In this document: positions 54,975-64,000 of the stretch, one piece after another
How the letters are laid out: every line of letters begins with the position of its first letter
Numbering within the stretch: the first letter of the stretch is position 1
NCBI RefSeq assembly: GCF_002075795.1
Contig: NZ_CP020472.1
Location: 1,595,001 to 1,659,000, forward strand
Reading direction: 5' to 3'
Source: Shewanella japonica
GTDB taxonomy: Bacteria > Pseudomonadota > Gammaproteobacteria > Enterobacterales > Shewanellaceae
Length of the DNA: 64,000 nt
Position numbers and translations under genes: made by a program
The notes under the pieces: model-generated
Told to the model about the DNA's origin: nothing
The model's database searches: none
The model's input: the letters and a program-made list of their open reading frames with translations, nothing else

Positions 54975-55823
54975 ATGACTGAAGAAAAATACATAAGCCC
55001 GTTTGCTGATGATGAATATATTGGTACCGATACTGAGGTTGCTGAAGACGCTGAGAATGATGAAGTCGCGCCAGAGTTGGAAATATTATTTCAAGATGAG
55101 CATATCGTTGCGATTCATAAGCCTGCAAGATTATTAGTTCACCGCTCATACTTGGCAAGAAAAGAGCGATTTTTTGCGATGCAACTTACTCGTGATCTCG
55201 TCGGTTGTCATGTTTTTCCGGTACATAGGCTCGATAGGCCGACATCTGGTGTGCTGCTGTTTGCCAAAAGTAGTGAAGTAGCACGGGCCTTGTGTGAGCA
55301 ATTTGAGCAACATCATGTGAAGAAACAATATTTAGCATTAGTGCGTGGCAATATGCATAAAGCAGCGAGATTAGATTATGCTCTTAAGGTTGAGCTGGAT
55401 GATGTCGCGGATAAAAAAGCCCGTAAAGATAAACCTGCCCAAGATGCTGTTACAGACTATGAGCCGTTATTAAATGCTGAGATCCCTTTTAGCTCTGGCC
55501 GATATCCTACCAGCCGTTTTTGTTTGATTAAATTAACGCCTCAAACTGGTCGAAAGCATCAATTGCGCCGCCATATGGCTCATTTACGTCACCCCATTAT
55601 CGGTGATACGACTCATGGCGATGGCAAACAAAATAAGTTTTTTAGAAGCCACTTTGAAATTAACCGACTTTGGTTAATTGCTAAGTCGCTGCAGTTTACT
55701 CACCCGGTGACCAACGAGTTAATGCATATTGAAACCGAGCTTGAACAGGAATGGTCAACTTTATTTGAGCAATTTGGTTGGCAAGAACATTTGGATATTG
55801 ATACTCCCCTAGACATAGCTTAA
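54975..55823 (+). CDS. truC: TruC, tRNA pseudouridine(65) synthase
   Basis: 282 residues from ATG 54975, preceded by AAGG (GTG 54966 is an alternative). It makes pseudouridine 65 in tRNA. Catalytic motif HRLDRPTSGVLLFAK; also KQYLALVRGNMH and LTPQTGRKHQLRRHMAHLRHPI. An acidic N-terminal tail of about 30 residues (DDEYIGTDTEVAEDAENDEV) precedes the family core, which starts at EILFQDEHIVAIHKPA. It follows yqcC by 10 bp. Confidence 0.92.
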   Translation: MTEEKYISPFADDEYIGTDTEVAEDAENDEVAPELEILFQDEHIVAIHKPARLLVHRSYLARKERFFAMQLTRDLVGCHVFPVHRLDRPTSGVLLFAKSSEVARALCEQFEQHHVKKQYLALVRGNMHKAARLDYALKVELDDVADKKARKDKPAQDAVTDYEPLLNAEIPFSSGRYPTSRFCLIKLTPQTGRKHQLRRHMAHLRHPIIGDTTHGDGKQNKFFRSHFEINRLWLIAKSLQFTHPVTNELMHIETELEQEWSTLFEQFGWQEHLDIDTPLDIA

Positions 55824-55844
55824 TTGGCTCTATTCACTATAAAG

Positions 55845-55907
55845 GCTTGGTGTGGACTTAATAATGCTTGGTGTGGACTTAATAAGGCTTGGTTTAGGCT
55901 TAATTTA
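55845..55907 (+). repeat. 21-bp tandem repeat, three copies
   Basis: Units at 55845-55865 and 55866-55886 are identical apart from the last base; the third (55887-55907) is degenerate and a fourth partial follows. Located between the truC stop and its terminator. Confidence 0.8.
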
Positions 55908-55926
55908 GGCTTAGATTTGAAATATC

Positions 55927-55957
55927 AAAGAGATACTCGATGCAGTATCTCTTTCTA
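55927..55957 (+). terminator. Terminator of yqcC-truC
   Basis: A perfect 11-bp stem (55927-55937 with 55944-55954) and T residues, about 100 bp after truC. It is also placed to serve the minus-strand ORF ending at 56052. Confidence 0.65.
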
Positions 55958-56051
55958 ATGCGTTACATTATTTATCCGCTCACAGCATATGTATCTTTTA
56001 TGCACTTAATATAACCATTCTCGATACGAGTTTAGCGCTTATGCGTCTGCG

Positions 56052-56234
56052 TTAACTGGCTTTAAAAGGTGCTTTGGTATGCTCAAGTAAAACTGATTTA
56101 AGCTTTTCAAACTCTTCAATCTTCTCAAGTGGCTTACTGGTATCTTGTTGCTCAGACCGAAAATAGAAGTTACGCCTAATGTGAGCGGACTTATGTTGCA
56201 GCTTAAACAATCTGTGCCTGTTGGCTTGACGCAT
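56052..56234 (-). CDS. Hypothetical small basic protein
   Basis: 60 residues from ATG 56234, chosen because AAGG lies 8 bp upstream (an upstream ATG at 56333 would add residues of low quality). It starts RQANRHRLFKLQHKSAHIRRN and ends with an amphipathic helix (EKIEEFEKLKSVLLEH). I do not recognise a family. Confidence 0.5.
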   Translation of the reverse strand: MRQANRHRLFKLQHKSAHIRRNFYFRSEQQDTSKPLEKIEEFEKLKSVLLEHTKAPFKAS

Positions 56235-56391
56235 AACAGTAACCTTAACGTATATGTAAGTTATTACTTTTGTTTGTATTTCATACTTGCAGCTTAGCGT
56301 GAGAATACAGTATGGTGAAGTTATCAACCTCATGTCTTAGCCGCTAGCTAAGTGAATAATAGAAGTTAGTTAACTTGAAGAGAAGTATAAC

Positions 56392-56853
56392 ATGGAAAAA
56401 GTTAATTTAGTGTTTGGCACCGTATATGGCAGTGCTCAGTTTGTTGCTGAAACACTGACAAGCAAAATTGCTGAACTTGATTTTGAAACTAACCTTATTC
56501 AATCATCTGATTTAACGGGATTTGTGCCTAAGGAAGACGAACTATTAATCATAGTTACTTCAACTACAGGTCAAGGTGATTTACCTGATGATATTGCGCC
56601 TTGGTTTGCTGAAATGAAGTCCGCAGCGCCTTATCTTCCTGGTTTACGTTACAGCATTATTGGTTTAGGTGATTCAAGTTACGAGACTTTCTGTGGCGCG
56701 GCTAAACAATTCGATGAATTATTTGCTGAACTTGGTGCCAAACCGCTAACAGCGCGTTTAGATATTGATGCATGTGAAACCATGGAGCCAGAAACTGACG
56801 CGGTGCAATGGATATCAACATGGCACTCAGCCGCTCAGTCTCTCAATCAATAA
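56392..56853 (+). CDS. yqcA: YqcA, flavodoxin-like protein
   Basis: 153 residues, flavodoxin fold with an FMN-phosphate loop (GTVYGSAQFVAE) and the STTGQGDLPDDIAPW and GLGDSSYETFCGAAKQFD loops that contact the flavin. The E. coli relative YqcA and MioC are close homologues. Usually in the yqcC-truC-yqcA operon; here a terminator and a minus-strand ORF intervene. Its 3' end overlaps the PTS gene by 46 bp. Confidence 0.92.
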   Translation: MEKVNLVFGTVYGSAQFVAETLTSKIAELDFETNLIQSSDLTGFVPKEDELLIIVTSTTGQGDLPDDIAPWFAEMKSAAPYLPGLRYSIIGLGDSSYETFCGAAKQFDELFAELGAKPLTARLDIDACETMEPETDAVQWISTWHSAAQSLNQ

Positions 56854-58277
56854 GACGATTAAGTCAGCAGTGGTTTAAATTTGCTCAGCGCCTCAGTCAG
56901 GCGCTGCTCATTCCTATTGCCATTTTACCTGCTGCTGGTGTGATGTTGGGCTTGTCATATAATCCACTTCCTTTTATTCCTCAAGAACTTGCAACGGTAT
57001 TTTCAGCTGTTGGTAATTTAATCTTCACCATGATGCCATTGTTATTTGCGGTAGCAATTGCCATTGGTTTTTGTAAAGACCAAGGTATAGCGGCTTTTGT
57101 GGCAGTGTTTGGTTTTGGTGTTTTTATCTCGTCAATGGGGGCATTTACTGTAATTTATCAATTGCCTGCTCGACCCTTATGGGGAATTGACACCATAGAT
57201 ACAGGTATTGCTGGCGGTATTTTAGTGGGGGCGATGACATGTTTTGTGGTGAGAATGAGCCAAGATGTCAAATTGCCTGCGATGTTTTCATTTTTTGAAG
57301 GTCAGCGAAGTGCCGGTTTGCTTATTATTCCTTTTGCAATGGCATTGGCATTTTTGTTGGCTCACATATGGCCGACGCTCGCTTATCAGATAGATAGCTT
57401 ATCACTATGGGCCGTTTATCAAGATCCTGCATTAGCTTTTGCCGTTTACGGCACGATAGAACGTTTTTTGATTCCGCTGGGGCTTCATCACATTTGGAAT
57501 GCACCATTTTATCTTGAAGTGGGTCAGTACTTCCATGAAGGTAAAATGGTTAGAGGTGAGATAGCACGTTATCTTGCTGGCGACCCTTTAGCGGGAAATC
57601 TAGCGGGAGGCTACTTGATTAAAATGTGGGGATTACCTGCCGCAGCGCTTGCGATTTGGCGCTGCGCTGATAAACCCGAACAAAATCGGGTTGCAGGAAT
57701 TATGCTTTCTGCTGCGGCAACTTGCTGGTTGACTGGTATCACTGAGCCTATTGAATTTGCTTTTATGTTTGTCGCGCCGCTGTTATTTATTATTCATGCG
57801 TTACTAACTGGTGCGGCTTATGCGATTTGCATCTTGCTTGATATCAACCACAGTGTGGTGTTTTCTCATGGCTTGATTGACTTTAGCGTGTTATTTGCAC
57901 AATCAAGTAATACCAGTTGGTTTTGGTTTTTAGGCCCATTAACGGCGTTTATCTATTATTTGATATTTAGGGTCAGTATTGTTGCGTTTAACTTGAAAAC
58001 TCCAGGGCGAATAGCAGCAGAAGATACCGGAAATAAAGAAAGTTTACGTGCAATGGTCAGTGCATTGGGTGGTCCTGAAAATATCATTGAGCTTAATGCT
58101 TGTTTAACCCGCCTAAGAATAGCTGTAGTTGATCCTAAATTAGTTGATAAGCCACGTTTAATGAGATTAGGTGCTAAGGGAGTGATTAAAGTAGGTAAGG
58201 GCGTGCAGGTCGTTTTTGGCACAAAAGCAGAAAGTTTACGCAAGTTACTACAAAGGTACTTGGATACAAGGCAGTAA
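56808..58277 (+). CDS. PTS glucose/N-acetylglucosamine-type permease IICB
   Basis: 489 residues. The IIC membrane domain runs about 25-400 (LIPIAILPAAGVMLGLSYNP; FLIPLGLHHIWNAPFYLEVG; TGITEPIEFAFMFVAPLLF), with about ten hydrophobic segments. A C-terminal IIB domain (about 410-489) has the phosphorylation cysteine in NIIELNACLTRLRIAV. This is the PtsG/NagE class; glucose or an amino sugar are the likely substrates. No IIA domain is fused, so it depends on a separate EIIA(Glc). ATG 56808 (or 56820) lies inside yqcA. Confidence 0.9.
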   Translation: MDINMALSRSVSQSIRRLSQQWFKFAQRLSQALLIPIAILPAAGVMLGLSYNPLPFIPQELATVFSAVGNLIFTMMPLLFAVAIAIGFCKDQGIAAFVAVFGFGVFISSMGAFTVIYQLPARPLWGIDTIDTGIAGGILVGAMTCFVVRMSQDVKLPAMFSFFEGQRSAGLLIIPFAMALAFLLAHIWPTLAYQIDSLSLWAVYQDPALAFAVYGTIERFLIPLGLHHIWNAPFYLEVGQYFHEGKMVRGEIARYLAGDPLAGNLAGGYLIKMWGLPAAALAIWRCADKPEQNRVAGIMLSAAATCWLTGITEPIEFAFMFVAPLLFIIHALLTGAAYAICILLDINHSVVFSHGLIDFSVLFAQSSNTSWFWFLGPLTAFIYYLIFRVSIVAFNLKTPGRIAAEDTGNKESLRAMVSALGGPENIIELNACLTRLRIAVVDPKLVDKPRLMRLGAKGVIKVGKGVQVVFGTKAESLRKLLQRYLDTRQ

Positions 58278-58536
58278 TGCTTGCTCTGGCTTATATTTCA
58301 TAAGGCTGGGTTATCTTCTAAGTGAGCTGTATTATTGGTCATCTCTAGAGCGTATAAGATAAACAATTCATAATTATTCCTCCTTTAAATTAAAGATTCT
58401 GTATATGGCTTACCTTATTTATCAAATTACCCATAAATATTGATGTTCTTATCTTGTGCTTGCCCTAGCTGTGTTATTAATGAATTAATTTAGTTTGAAA
58501 GGCCTGTTGGCAAAAATTGATGTGAGTCGTGTAGTT

Positions 58537-59406
58537 ATGAAAAAAAACCAATCTGATACCCCTGCATTAAGTGTAGATCGTAAAATTCTTATTACTGATT
58601 GTGAAGATGCACAAGGCTTGATTGCCAAAATTACCGGGGTATGTTTTGCCCACCACCTAAATATTGTTAAAAACACCGAGTTTGTAGACCATCAACAAGG
58701 ACGCTTTTTTATGCGTACTGTGCTTGAAGGTCATATTGATGATGATGCTTTGCTAGCCGATCTTAGGCTGGTGCTGCCTGAGCAAAATCATATGAAATTG
58801 GTAGATGCTGGTCGTAAGCGCATCGTGATTTTAGTGACCAAGGAAGCGCACTGTTTAGGTGATATTTTAATGAAGTCCTATTATGGCGGCCTTGATGTGG
58901 AAATTGCTGCAGTTATTGGTAATTACGATAACCTGCAAGCATTAACTGAGAAGTTTGATATCCCGTTTCATCATGTTTGCCATCAAGGGATTGATAGACA
59001 ACAACACGAAATGGCCATTTTAGAAATCATTAAGCAGTACTCGCCTGATTATATTGTATTAGCAAAATTTATGCGTATTTTGACGCCAGAGTTTGTTGCT
59101 CATTATCCAAACACGATTATTAATATTCACCATTCATTTTTGCCAGCCTTTATCGGTGCATCACCATATCGACAAGCATGGGAGAGGGGGGTAAAAATTA
59201 TTGGCGCAACTGCGCACTTTGTGAATAACTGTTTAGATGAAGGGCCGATTATTAAGCAGGATGTGATTAATGTTGATCATAGCTTTAGTGCAGAAGAATT
59301 GGCGCATAATGGCAGAGATGTTGAAAAAAGCGTTTTGAGTAAAGCCTTACAATTGGTACTAGATGAGCAAGTTGTGGTGTATGGCAATAAGACAGTGGTG
59401 TTCTAA
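58537..59406 (+). CDS. purU: PurU, formyltetrahydrofolate deformylase
   Basis: 289 residues from ATG 58537; the TTG at 58495 would add 14 non-family residues. N-terminal ACT domain (ILITDCEDAQGLIAKITGVCF) then formyltransferase fold with LAKFMRILTPEFV, NIHHSFLPAFIGASPY (catalytic N and H) and the DEGPII Asp. It releases formate from 10-formyl-THF to balance one-carbon and purine supply. Ends 51 bp before a bidirectional terminator. Confidence 0.93.
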   Translation: MKKNQSDTPALSVDRKILITDCEDAQGLIAKITGVCFAHHLNIVKNTEFVDHQQGRFFMRTVLEGHIDDDALLADLRLVLPEQNHMKLVDAGRKRIVILVTKEAHCLGDILMKSYYGGLDVEIAAVIGNYDNLQALTEKFDIPFHHVCHQGIDRQQHEMAILEIIKQYSPDYIVLAKFMRILTPEFVAHYPNTIINIHHSFLPAFIGASPYRQAWERGVKIIGATAHFVNNCLDEGPIIKQDVINVDHSFSAEELAHNGRDVEKSVLSKALQLVLDEQVVVYGNKTVVF

Positions 59407-59458
59407 CTATGCTTGTATTTTGTTACTGCAAATAGTCACAGTAAAATGTTAAGTTTAT

Positions 59459-59488
59459 AAAAAAGGCCTCATTACGAGGCCTTTTTTG
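59459..59488. terminator. Bidirectional terminator between purU and dapD
   Basis: A 10-11-bp stem (AAAAGGCCTC, 59461-59470, with GAGGCCTTTT) flanked by A-run and T-run, located between the convergent purU and dapD genes. Confidence 0.85.
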
Positions 59489-59511
59489 AATCATTTATCA
59501 GATGATTAATA

Positions 59512-60336
59512 TTAATCAACGATACGTAATAACTCGTTAATACCGACTTTTCCGCGGGTTTTAGCATCGACTTTCTTAACGATGATTGCCGCATATAAGC
59601 TGTAAGTGCCACATTTAGAAGGTAGGTTACCTGAAACCACTACAGAGCCTGCTGGTACGCGACCGTAATGTACTTCACCAGTTTCACGGTCAAAAATACG
59701 GGTACTTTGACCAATGTAAACACCCATTGAAATTACGCTGCCTTCTTCAACAACAACGCCTTCAACAATTTCACTGCGTGCGCCGATAAAACAGTTATCT
59801 TCAATGATGGTTGGGCCGGCTTGTAATGGCTCAAGTACACCACCAATGCCGACACCACCAGATAAATGCACATTCTTACCAATCTGTGCACAAGAACCAA
59901 CGGTAGCCCAAGTATCTACCATAGTGCCTTCATCCACATAAGCACCTAGGTTTACGTAAGATGGCATGAGTACGGTGTTCTTTCCGATGAATGAACCTTT
60001 ACGTACCGTTGCAGGTGGTACAACACGGATTGCTTCTTCTATAAATCTTTCAGCTGTGTAATCAGAGAACTTTTGCGGTACTTTATCAAAGTACTTAGTG
60101 TCACCACCTTCAACCACTTCGTTGTCAAAGATACGGAAAGAAAGTAGTACTGCTTTCTTTAACCATTGGTGTACGTGCCATTCGCCATCAATCTTCTCTG
60201 CAACACGAGCTTGGCCTTTATCAAGCATGCTAATGACAGTTTCGATATCTGCACGAACACTTGGCTCAACTGTGCTAGGTGTGATGTCCTGACGAGCCTC
60301 AAATGCAGCTTCTATGCGTTGGCGTAATGCCTCCAT
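59512..60336 (-). CDS. dapD: DapD, tetrahydrodipicolinate N-succinyltransferase
   Basis: 274 residues. It makes N-succinyl-2-amino-6-oxopimelate in the lysine/diaminopimelate pathway. The C-terminal part is a left-handed beta-helix of hexapeptide repeats ([24 protein letters not shown]). Also [15 protein letters not shown]. Located 20 bp after glnD on the same strand. Confidence 0.96.
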   Translation of the reverse strand: MEALRQRIEAAFEARQDITPSTVEPSVRADIETVISMLDKGQARVAEKIDGEWHVHQWLKKAVLLSFRIFDNEVVEGGDTKYFDKVPQKFSDYTAERFIEEAIRVVPPATVRKGSFIGKNTVLMPSYVNLGAYVDEGTMVDTWATVGSCAQIGKNVHLSGGVGIGGVLEPLQAGPTIIEDNCFIGARSEIVEGVVVEEGSVISMGVYIGQSTRIFDRETGEVHYGRVPAGSVVVSGNLPSKCGTYSLYAAIIVKKVDAKTRGKVGINELLRIVD

Positions 60337-60356
60337 TACTATCTCCCAAATTGTGT

Positions 60357-62936
60357 TTATTGATGTAAAGGTTGAGAAAGCGCTCCTGAAAGCGCTTCGG
60401 ATAATTGTGTTTGTTGTTCTTCATTTAACGCCTGTCCATCTGAAGTTTGCAGAATGAAGAAGTCTTCAGCTCGTTCGCCAATAGTGGTGATTTTAGCTGA
60501 TAATAACGTGGTATCGCAGCGATATAATACATCACCGACTTTGGCCAGTAATCCCGGGCTATCCAATGCAATAAGCTCCATCATACTTGTATCATGCTTT
60601 GCACCTGGCAAGAAACTCACTTGTGTACGAACGTTAAAAGGTTTCATGATACGGGCCATTTTCCTAAATTTAGGTGGTTTAGGTTTTTGGCTCGCTAATG
60701 CTTTTTCAAGCGACTTTTTAATCGATTGAATTCGCGAGAGCTGAGTGATGGGTTCGCCATCTTGCTCTAAGATAACAAAGGTATCTAGGGCGTAATCATC
60801 ATTTGATGTCATGACATTTGCATCATGAACATTAATATTTTTATTGTCTAATACTGTCATCACAGTGGCGAATAACTTTGGCTTGTCTTTAGCATAAACA
60901 AATAGCTCGCTGCCGCCACGAGTCGTATGCTTTGAAATAAGCACTAATGGCTTTTGCTTGTCATGCTTGAGCAAGGCTTCTGTGTGCCACGAGACTTGAT
61001 TAGGCTGATGGCGTAAAAAGTAATCGTCTTTAAAGCGTAGCCACAGCTCATTGATGCTTTTTTGTTTAAGGCCACGTCTAAGTAGCTCTTTTTGCGCTTT
61101 TTGTTGGATTTCTAATACGCGATCAGCAACATCAATAGGTTTCTCTTTACCGCGCGACAGCACCCTTTGAGTTGAAAAATATAAGTCTCGCAGTAATGAA
61201 CCTTTCCAGTTATTCCATGCTTTGTGATTAGTCGCGCATATGTCTGCCACAGTTAGACAGTACAAATAACTGAGATGCACGGCATCTTGCACTCTATCAG
61301 CAAAAGTGGCGACAACATCAGGATCTGAAATATCACGACGCTGCGCTGTTACCGACATCACCAAGTGATTTTCGACCAACCAAGCCACGAGCCGTCCGTC
61401 ATGATCGCTTAATCCATGTAACTTACAAAAATCAAGTGCATCAGTCGCGCCGAGTTTACTGTGGTCTCCGCCACGTCCTTTAGCGATATCATGAAAGATT
61501 GCGCCTAGCACCAATAACCCTTTCTTTGGTAATTGGTTGATCAAAATCGCCCCGAGTGGAAACTCATCTTTCTGATCTGCTTGGGAAAATCGGTCGATAT
61601 TCAGCAGCAATCGATGTGTATGTTCATCAACAGTGTATGCATGGAACAAATCAAACTGCATTTGGCCTTCAATTTTGCGCCAAGCAGGTAAGTAAGAAGA
61701 TAAAATCCCATGCTTATGCATTAATGACAAGGCGGCAATTCCACGAGGATGCTTTAATATTGCCATGAAATACTTGCGGCATTCAGGATTATCTTGCAAA
61801 GGACCTGTGAGTTTACGCCTTGCTTGTCTTAAAAGGCGCAACGTCGGGGCGTATATTCGTTGAATATTAGAGTTACGTGCCACTTGTAAAAAGAGATTAA
61901 GAATTTGTTCTGGCTGGTTTTCAAATACACTTTCATCCAAAACTTCAATATAACGGCCGCGGCGCTGAAATTGATTATTGATAGGGTATATCGTTAATGA
62001 CGTCGTTTGATTAAGTGTTGCCCGTTTAAACAATTGCAACAGCATTTCATTCAGCTCCATCACACGTCTAACCGTGCGATAGTAACGCTTCATCATTTGC
62101 TCAACAGCCAGTTGAGTGGCATCTTCATAACCCATTGCTGTCGCTACTTGGCGTTGTAAATCAAATAGCAGCCTGTTTTCATTTCTACCCGACGTCATAT
62201 GCAGAGCAAAGCGTAGTTGCCATAAAAAATCACGACATTCGAGCAGCTCAGTTAATTCAACAGGAGTTAGGAAATCATGCTCAACTAAATCTTGTAATGA
62301 GGCAGCATCAAAATGACGCATCGCTACCCAAGCAATGGTTTGAATATCTCTTAAACCGCCAGGGCAAGATTTGATATTAGGCTCTAAATCAAAAGCGTTG
62401 GCTTTTTCGTGGCGCAGATCTTGTTCTTCTTTTTTGCCTAAAAAGAACGCTTGTGAAGGCCAGAAGTCAGGCTGGCGGATAGCATCGTATAATTCGTCGT
62501 ATAAACGGTTATCACCCATTAATAACCTTGCTTCCAACAGATTGGTAGCAATAGTGATGTCTTGAGCACCTTGAGAAAGAGTATCTGCAATAGTGCGAAC
62601 ACTATGGCCAATTTCTAACCCAGAGTCCCACAGGTAAGTGATGAACTGACTGATGGCATCTTTGGCTTGCTGACTGGTTTCATCAGATTGGGATAGCAGT
62701 AGTAGGTCGATATCTGAATGCGGATGCAGTTCTCCTCGACCATAACCGCCCACAGCGATTAAGCAAATAGATGCTTGGTCTAAACCAAACTTTTGCCAGC
62801 TGTCGAGTAAAAGAGCATCAACAAATTGGCAGCGCTGCTGAACTAAGTCCGTAATTGGCTGTTTAGCAGTAAATTGCTCCAATAAGCGCTGGTTGAATTC
62901 GATGAGGGTGTTTTTTGCTACCAGCGCTGTGTTCAT
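60357..62936 (-). CDS. glnD: GlnD, PII uridylyltransferase/uridylyl-removing enzyme
   Basis: 859 residues. The nucleotidyltransferase domain has [19 protein letters not shown] near residue 65; the HD domain ([13 protein letters not shown], about 480-490) removes UMP; two ACT domains follow (starting [17 protein letters not shown] and [18 protein letters not shown]). It senses glutamine and controls PII (GlnB/GlnK) modification. Stop-to-start distance to dapD is 20 bp. Confidence 0.96.
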   Translation of the reverse strand: MNTALVAKNTLIEFNQRLLEQFTAKQPITDLVQQRCQFVDALLLDSWQKFGLDQASICLIAVGGYGRGELHPHSDIDLLLLSQSDETSQQAKDAISQFITYLWDSGLEIGHSVRTIADTLSQGAQDITIATNLLEARLLMGDNRLYDELYDAIRQPDFWPSQAFFLGKKEEQDLRHEKANAFDLEPNIKSCPGGLRDIQTIAWVAMRHFDAASLQDLVEHDFLTPVELTELLECRDFLWQLRFALHMTSGRNENRLLFDLQRQVATAMGYEDATQLAVEQMMKRYYRTVRRVMELNEMLLQLFKRATLNQTTSLTIYPINNQFQRRGRYIEVLDESVFENQPEQILNLFLQVARNSNIQRIYAPTLRLLRQARRKLTGPLQDNPECRKYFMAILKHPRGIAALSLMHKHGILSSYLPAWRKIEGQMQFDLFHAYTVDEHTHRLLLNIDRFSQADQKDEFPLGAILINQLPKKGLLVLGAIFHDIAKGRGGDHSKLGATDALDFCKLHGLSDHDGRLVAWLVENHLVMSVTAQRRDISDPDVVATFADRVQDAVHLSYLYCLTVADICATNHKAWNNWKGSLLRDLYFSTQRVLSRGKEKPIDVADRVLEIQQKAQKELLRRGLKQKSINELWLRFKDDYFLRHQPNQVSWHTEALLKHDKQKPLVLISKHTTRGGSELFVYAKDKPKLFATVMTVLDNKNINVHDANVMTSNDDYALDTFVILEQDGEPITQLSRIQSIKKSLEKALASQKPKPPKFRKMARIMKPFNVRTQVSFLPGAKHDTSMMELIALDSPGLLAKVGDVLYRCDTTLLSAKITTIGERAEDFFILQTSDGQALNEEQQTQLSEALSGALSQPLHQ

Positions 62937-62960
62937 TGATGTCCTTATTGAGTGTTTAAG

Positions 62961-63752
62961 TTATATGGTTCTTGGGAAGTCTTCTTCGCCACGTAAGGTT
63001 AATACCTCAACACCAGTTTCTGTAACGAGTAAGGTATGTTCCCATTGAGCTGATTTTTTACCATCTGACGTGGTGACTGTCCAGTTATCTTCTTTATCTA
63101 AAACAGTTGTATAACGTCCTGCATTAATCATTGGCTCAATTGTGAAACACATGCCGGCTTTTAATACAGTATTGTCATTGTTTTTGTAGTGAACCACTTG
63201 AGGTTCTTCATGGAAGCCTTCACCAATTCCATGACCACAATAATCTTGCACAATTGAGTATTTGTCCAAGCCTGATTTACTTGCTTTGATGAATTTTTCT
63301 ATTGCAGTACCAATTTCACCTAATTTAACACCAGGTCGTACTTTTTTAATCGCAAGATATAAGCTTTCTTGAGCGATACGAGCAAGACGTCTGTCTTTCG
63401 GGCTAACATCGCCAATTAAAAACATTTTTGATGTGTCACCATGGAAACCATCTTTAATGACAGTGATATCGATATTTAGAATGTCGCCATTCTTGAGTTG
63501 GTAACCGCTTGGTATGCCATGACAAACGACTTCATTGACTGAAGTACAAATTGATTTGGGGAAACCATGGTAATTTAATGGTGCTGAAATCGCGCCTTGT
63601 TCTTCGGTGTATTTAGCGCAGATATCATTGAGTTCATCTGTGGTCACACCGACCTTGACGTGAGGTGCAATCATTTCCAGTGCTTCTGCTGCTAATTTAC
63701 CCGCAGCACGCATTTTTTCGATTTGTTCTGCTGTCTTGATGACTATGCTCAT
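62961..63752 (-). CDS. map: Methionine aminopeptidase, type I
   Basis: 263 residues, M24A type I. Metal ligands are in DILNIDITVIKDGFHGDTS (D and D), GHGIGEGFHEEPQV (H), FTIEPMI (E) and WEHTLLVTE (E). It removes N-terminal Met from nascent proteins. It is first of a map-glnD-dapD series on the minus strand, 24 bp before glnD, and divergent from the (off-window) rpsB region. Confidence 0.97.
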   Translation of the reverse strand: MSIVIKTAEQIEKMRAAGKLAAEALEMIAPHVKVGVTTDELNDICAKYTEEQGAISAPLNYHGFPKSICTSVNEVVCHGIPSGYQLKNGDILNIDITVIKDGFHGDTSKMFLIGDVSPKDRRLARIAQESLYLAIKKVRPGVKLGEIGTAIEKFIKASKSGLDKYSIVQDYCGHGIGEGFHEEPQVVHYKNNDNTVLKAGMCFTIEPMINAGRYTTVLDKEDNWTVTTSDGKKSAQWEHTLLVTETGVEVLTLRGEEDFPRTI

Positions 63753-63808
63753 GAATATTCTCTTACCCTTGTATCGGTCAAAAAAGGCGTAAATAAATTT
63801 GTCAAAAT

Positions 63809-63837
63809 TTGTGCTTTTTACCCAGTTATGGTATAAA
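63809..63837 (+). promoter_or_regulatory. Sigma70 promoter, probably of rpsB
   Basis: TTGTGC (63809-63814), 17-bp spacer, TATAAA (63832-63837), followed by GCGCGCC, which resembles a stringent-type discriminator. This is the arrangement of the rpsB promoter divergent from map in Gammaproteobacteria. The gene itself is beyond the window edge. Confidence 0.7.
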
Positions 63838-64000
63838 GCGCGCCGTTATGTTTAAGTCTTAATGACGAGTCATTTGAATTAAGTATAAATACTTTCTTCA
63901 CTTACTGCTTCACTAAGCGTAAAATATGGCGGCCATTATACATGTTATAGATGGCAATTTAACTAAATACTAAATCACACACGTATCGACACATTCTTCG

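Noticed and set aside
1-64000. tRNA, rRNA, riboswitch or replication origin
   Set aside because: I looked for acceptor-stem/anticodon patterns, DnaA boxes and known riboswitch cores and found nothing convincing by eye.

Overview
The window looks like chromosome from a marine Shewanella (Gammaproteobacteria). Pointers are a complete pfa polyunsaturated fatty acid synthase locus (eicosapentaenoic acid type), the glnD-dapD-map block, yqcC-truC-yqcA, syd, queF, and many gammaproteobacterial DUF families (DUF3192, DUF2789, DUF3301, DUF3549, DUF2310). I saw no rRNA, tRNA, insertion sequence with intact ends, or CRISPR array.

Layout. 1-1.9 kb: the end of a dTDP-rhamnose operon in which rmlC and rmlD are intact but rmlB and rmlA survive only as degraded fragments. 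2-5.9 kb: an RsmB/NOP-type rRNA methyltransferase, an Omp85-type outer-membrane barrel and a DUF2461 protein. 6.4-8.8 kb: a RimB-like retropepsin, RimK and an AstE/ASPA-type zinc deacylase in one operon. 9-13.5 kb: FAH-family hydrolase, a GGDEF cyclase, a CBS protein, a PilZ protein, a YjbR protein and an unknown. 13.7-14.7 kb: a compact trio of small genes (unknown PUA/EVE-like protein, GIY-YIG-like ORF broken by one TGA, 46-residue zinc ribbon). 14.9-19.3 kb: YghU-type glutathione transferase, PAS-chemoreceptor and CotH-family lipoprotein.

19.6-42.6 kb is the centrepiece. pfaR-pfaA-pfaB-pfaC-pfaD are chained by 4-nt stop/start overlaps or a 10-nt gap, followed by a small Cys-rich ORF and a terminator. 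Divergent to them lie an EF-G paralogue and, behind its own terminator, the phosphopantetheinyl transferase pfaE that would prime the six ACP domains of PfaA. PfaR is collinear with IS481-type transposases but has lost catalytic positions, so it looks like a domesticated transposase turned regulator.

42.7-51.5 kb: alkylsulfatase with a divergent LysR regulator and a large palindrome between them, an RluE-like pseudouridine synthase, QueF, Syd and small conserved proteins. 51.47-52.88 kb has no protein genes. It holds two tandem GGA-rich RNAs of about 470-480 nt, each with a rho-independent terminator and each preceded by a GacA/UvrY-type palindrome at the same distance (157-158 bp) from a candidate -10 box. 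These are CsrB/CsrC-family RNAs that sequester CsrA. 53.1-58.3 kb: DUF3301/DUF3549, yqcC-truC, yqcA overlapping a glucose-type PTS IICB gene. 58.5-63.8 kb: purU, then dapD, glnD and map on the minus strand, and at the right edge a strong plus-strand promoter that probably drives rpsB outside the window.
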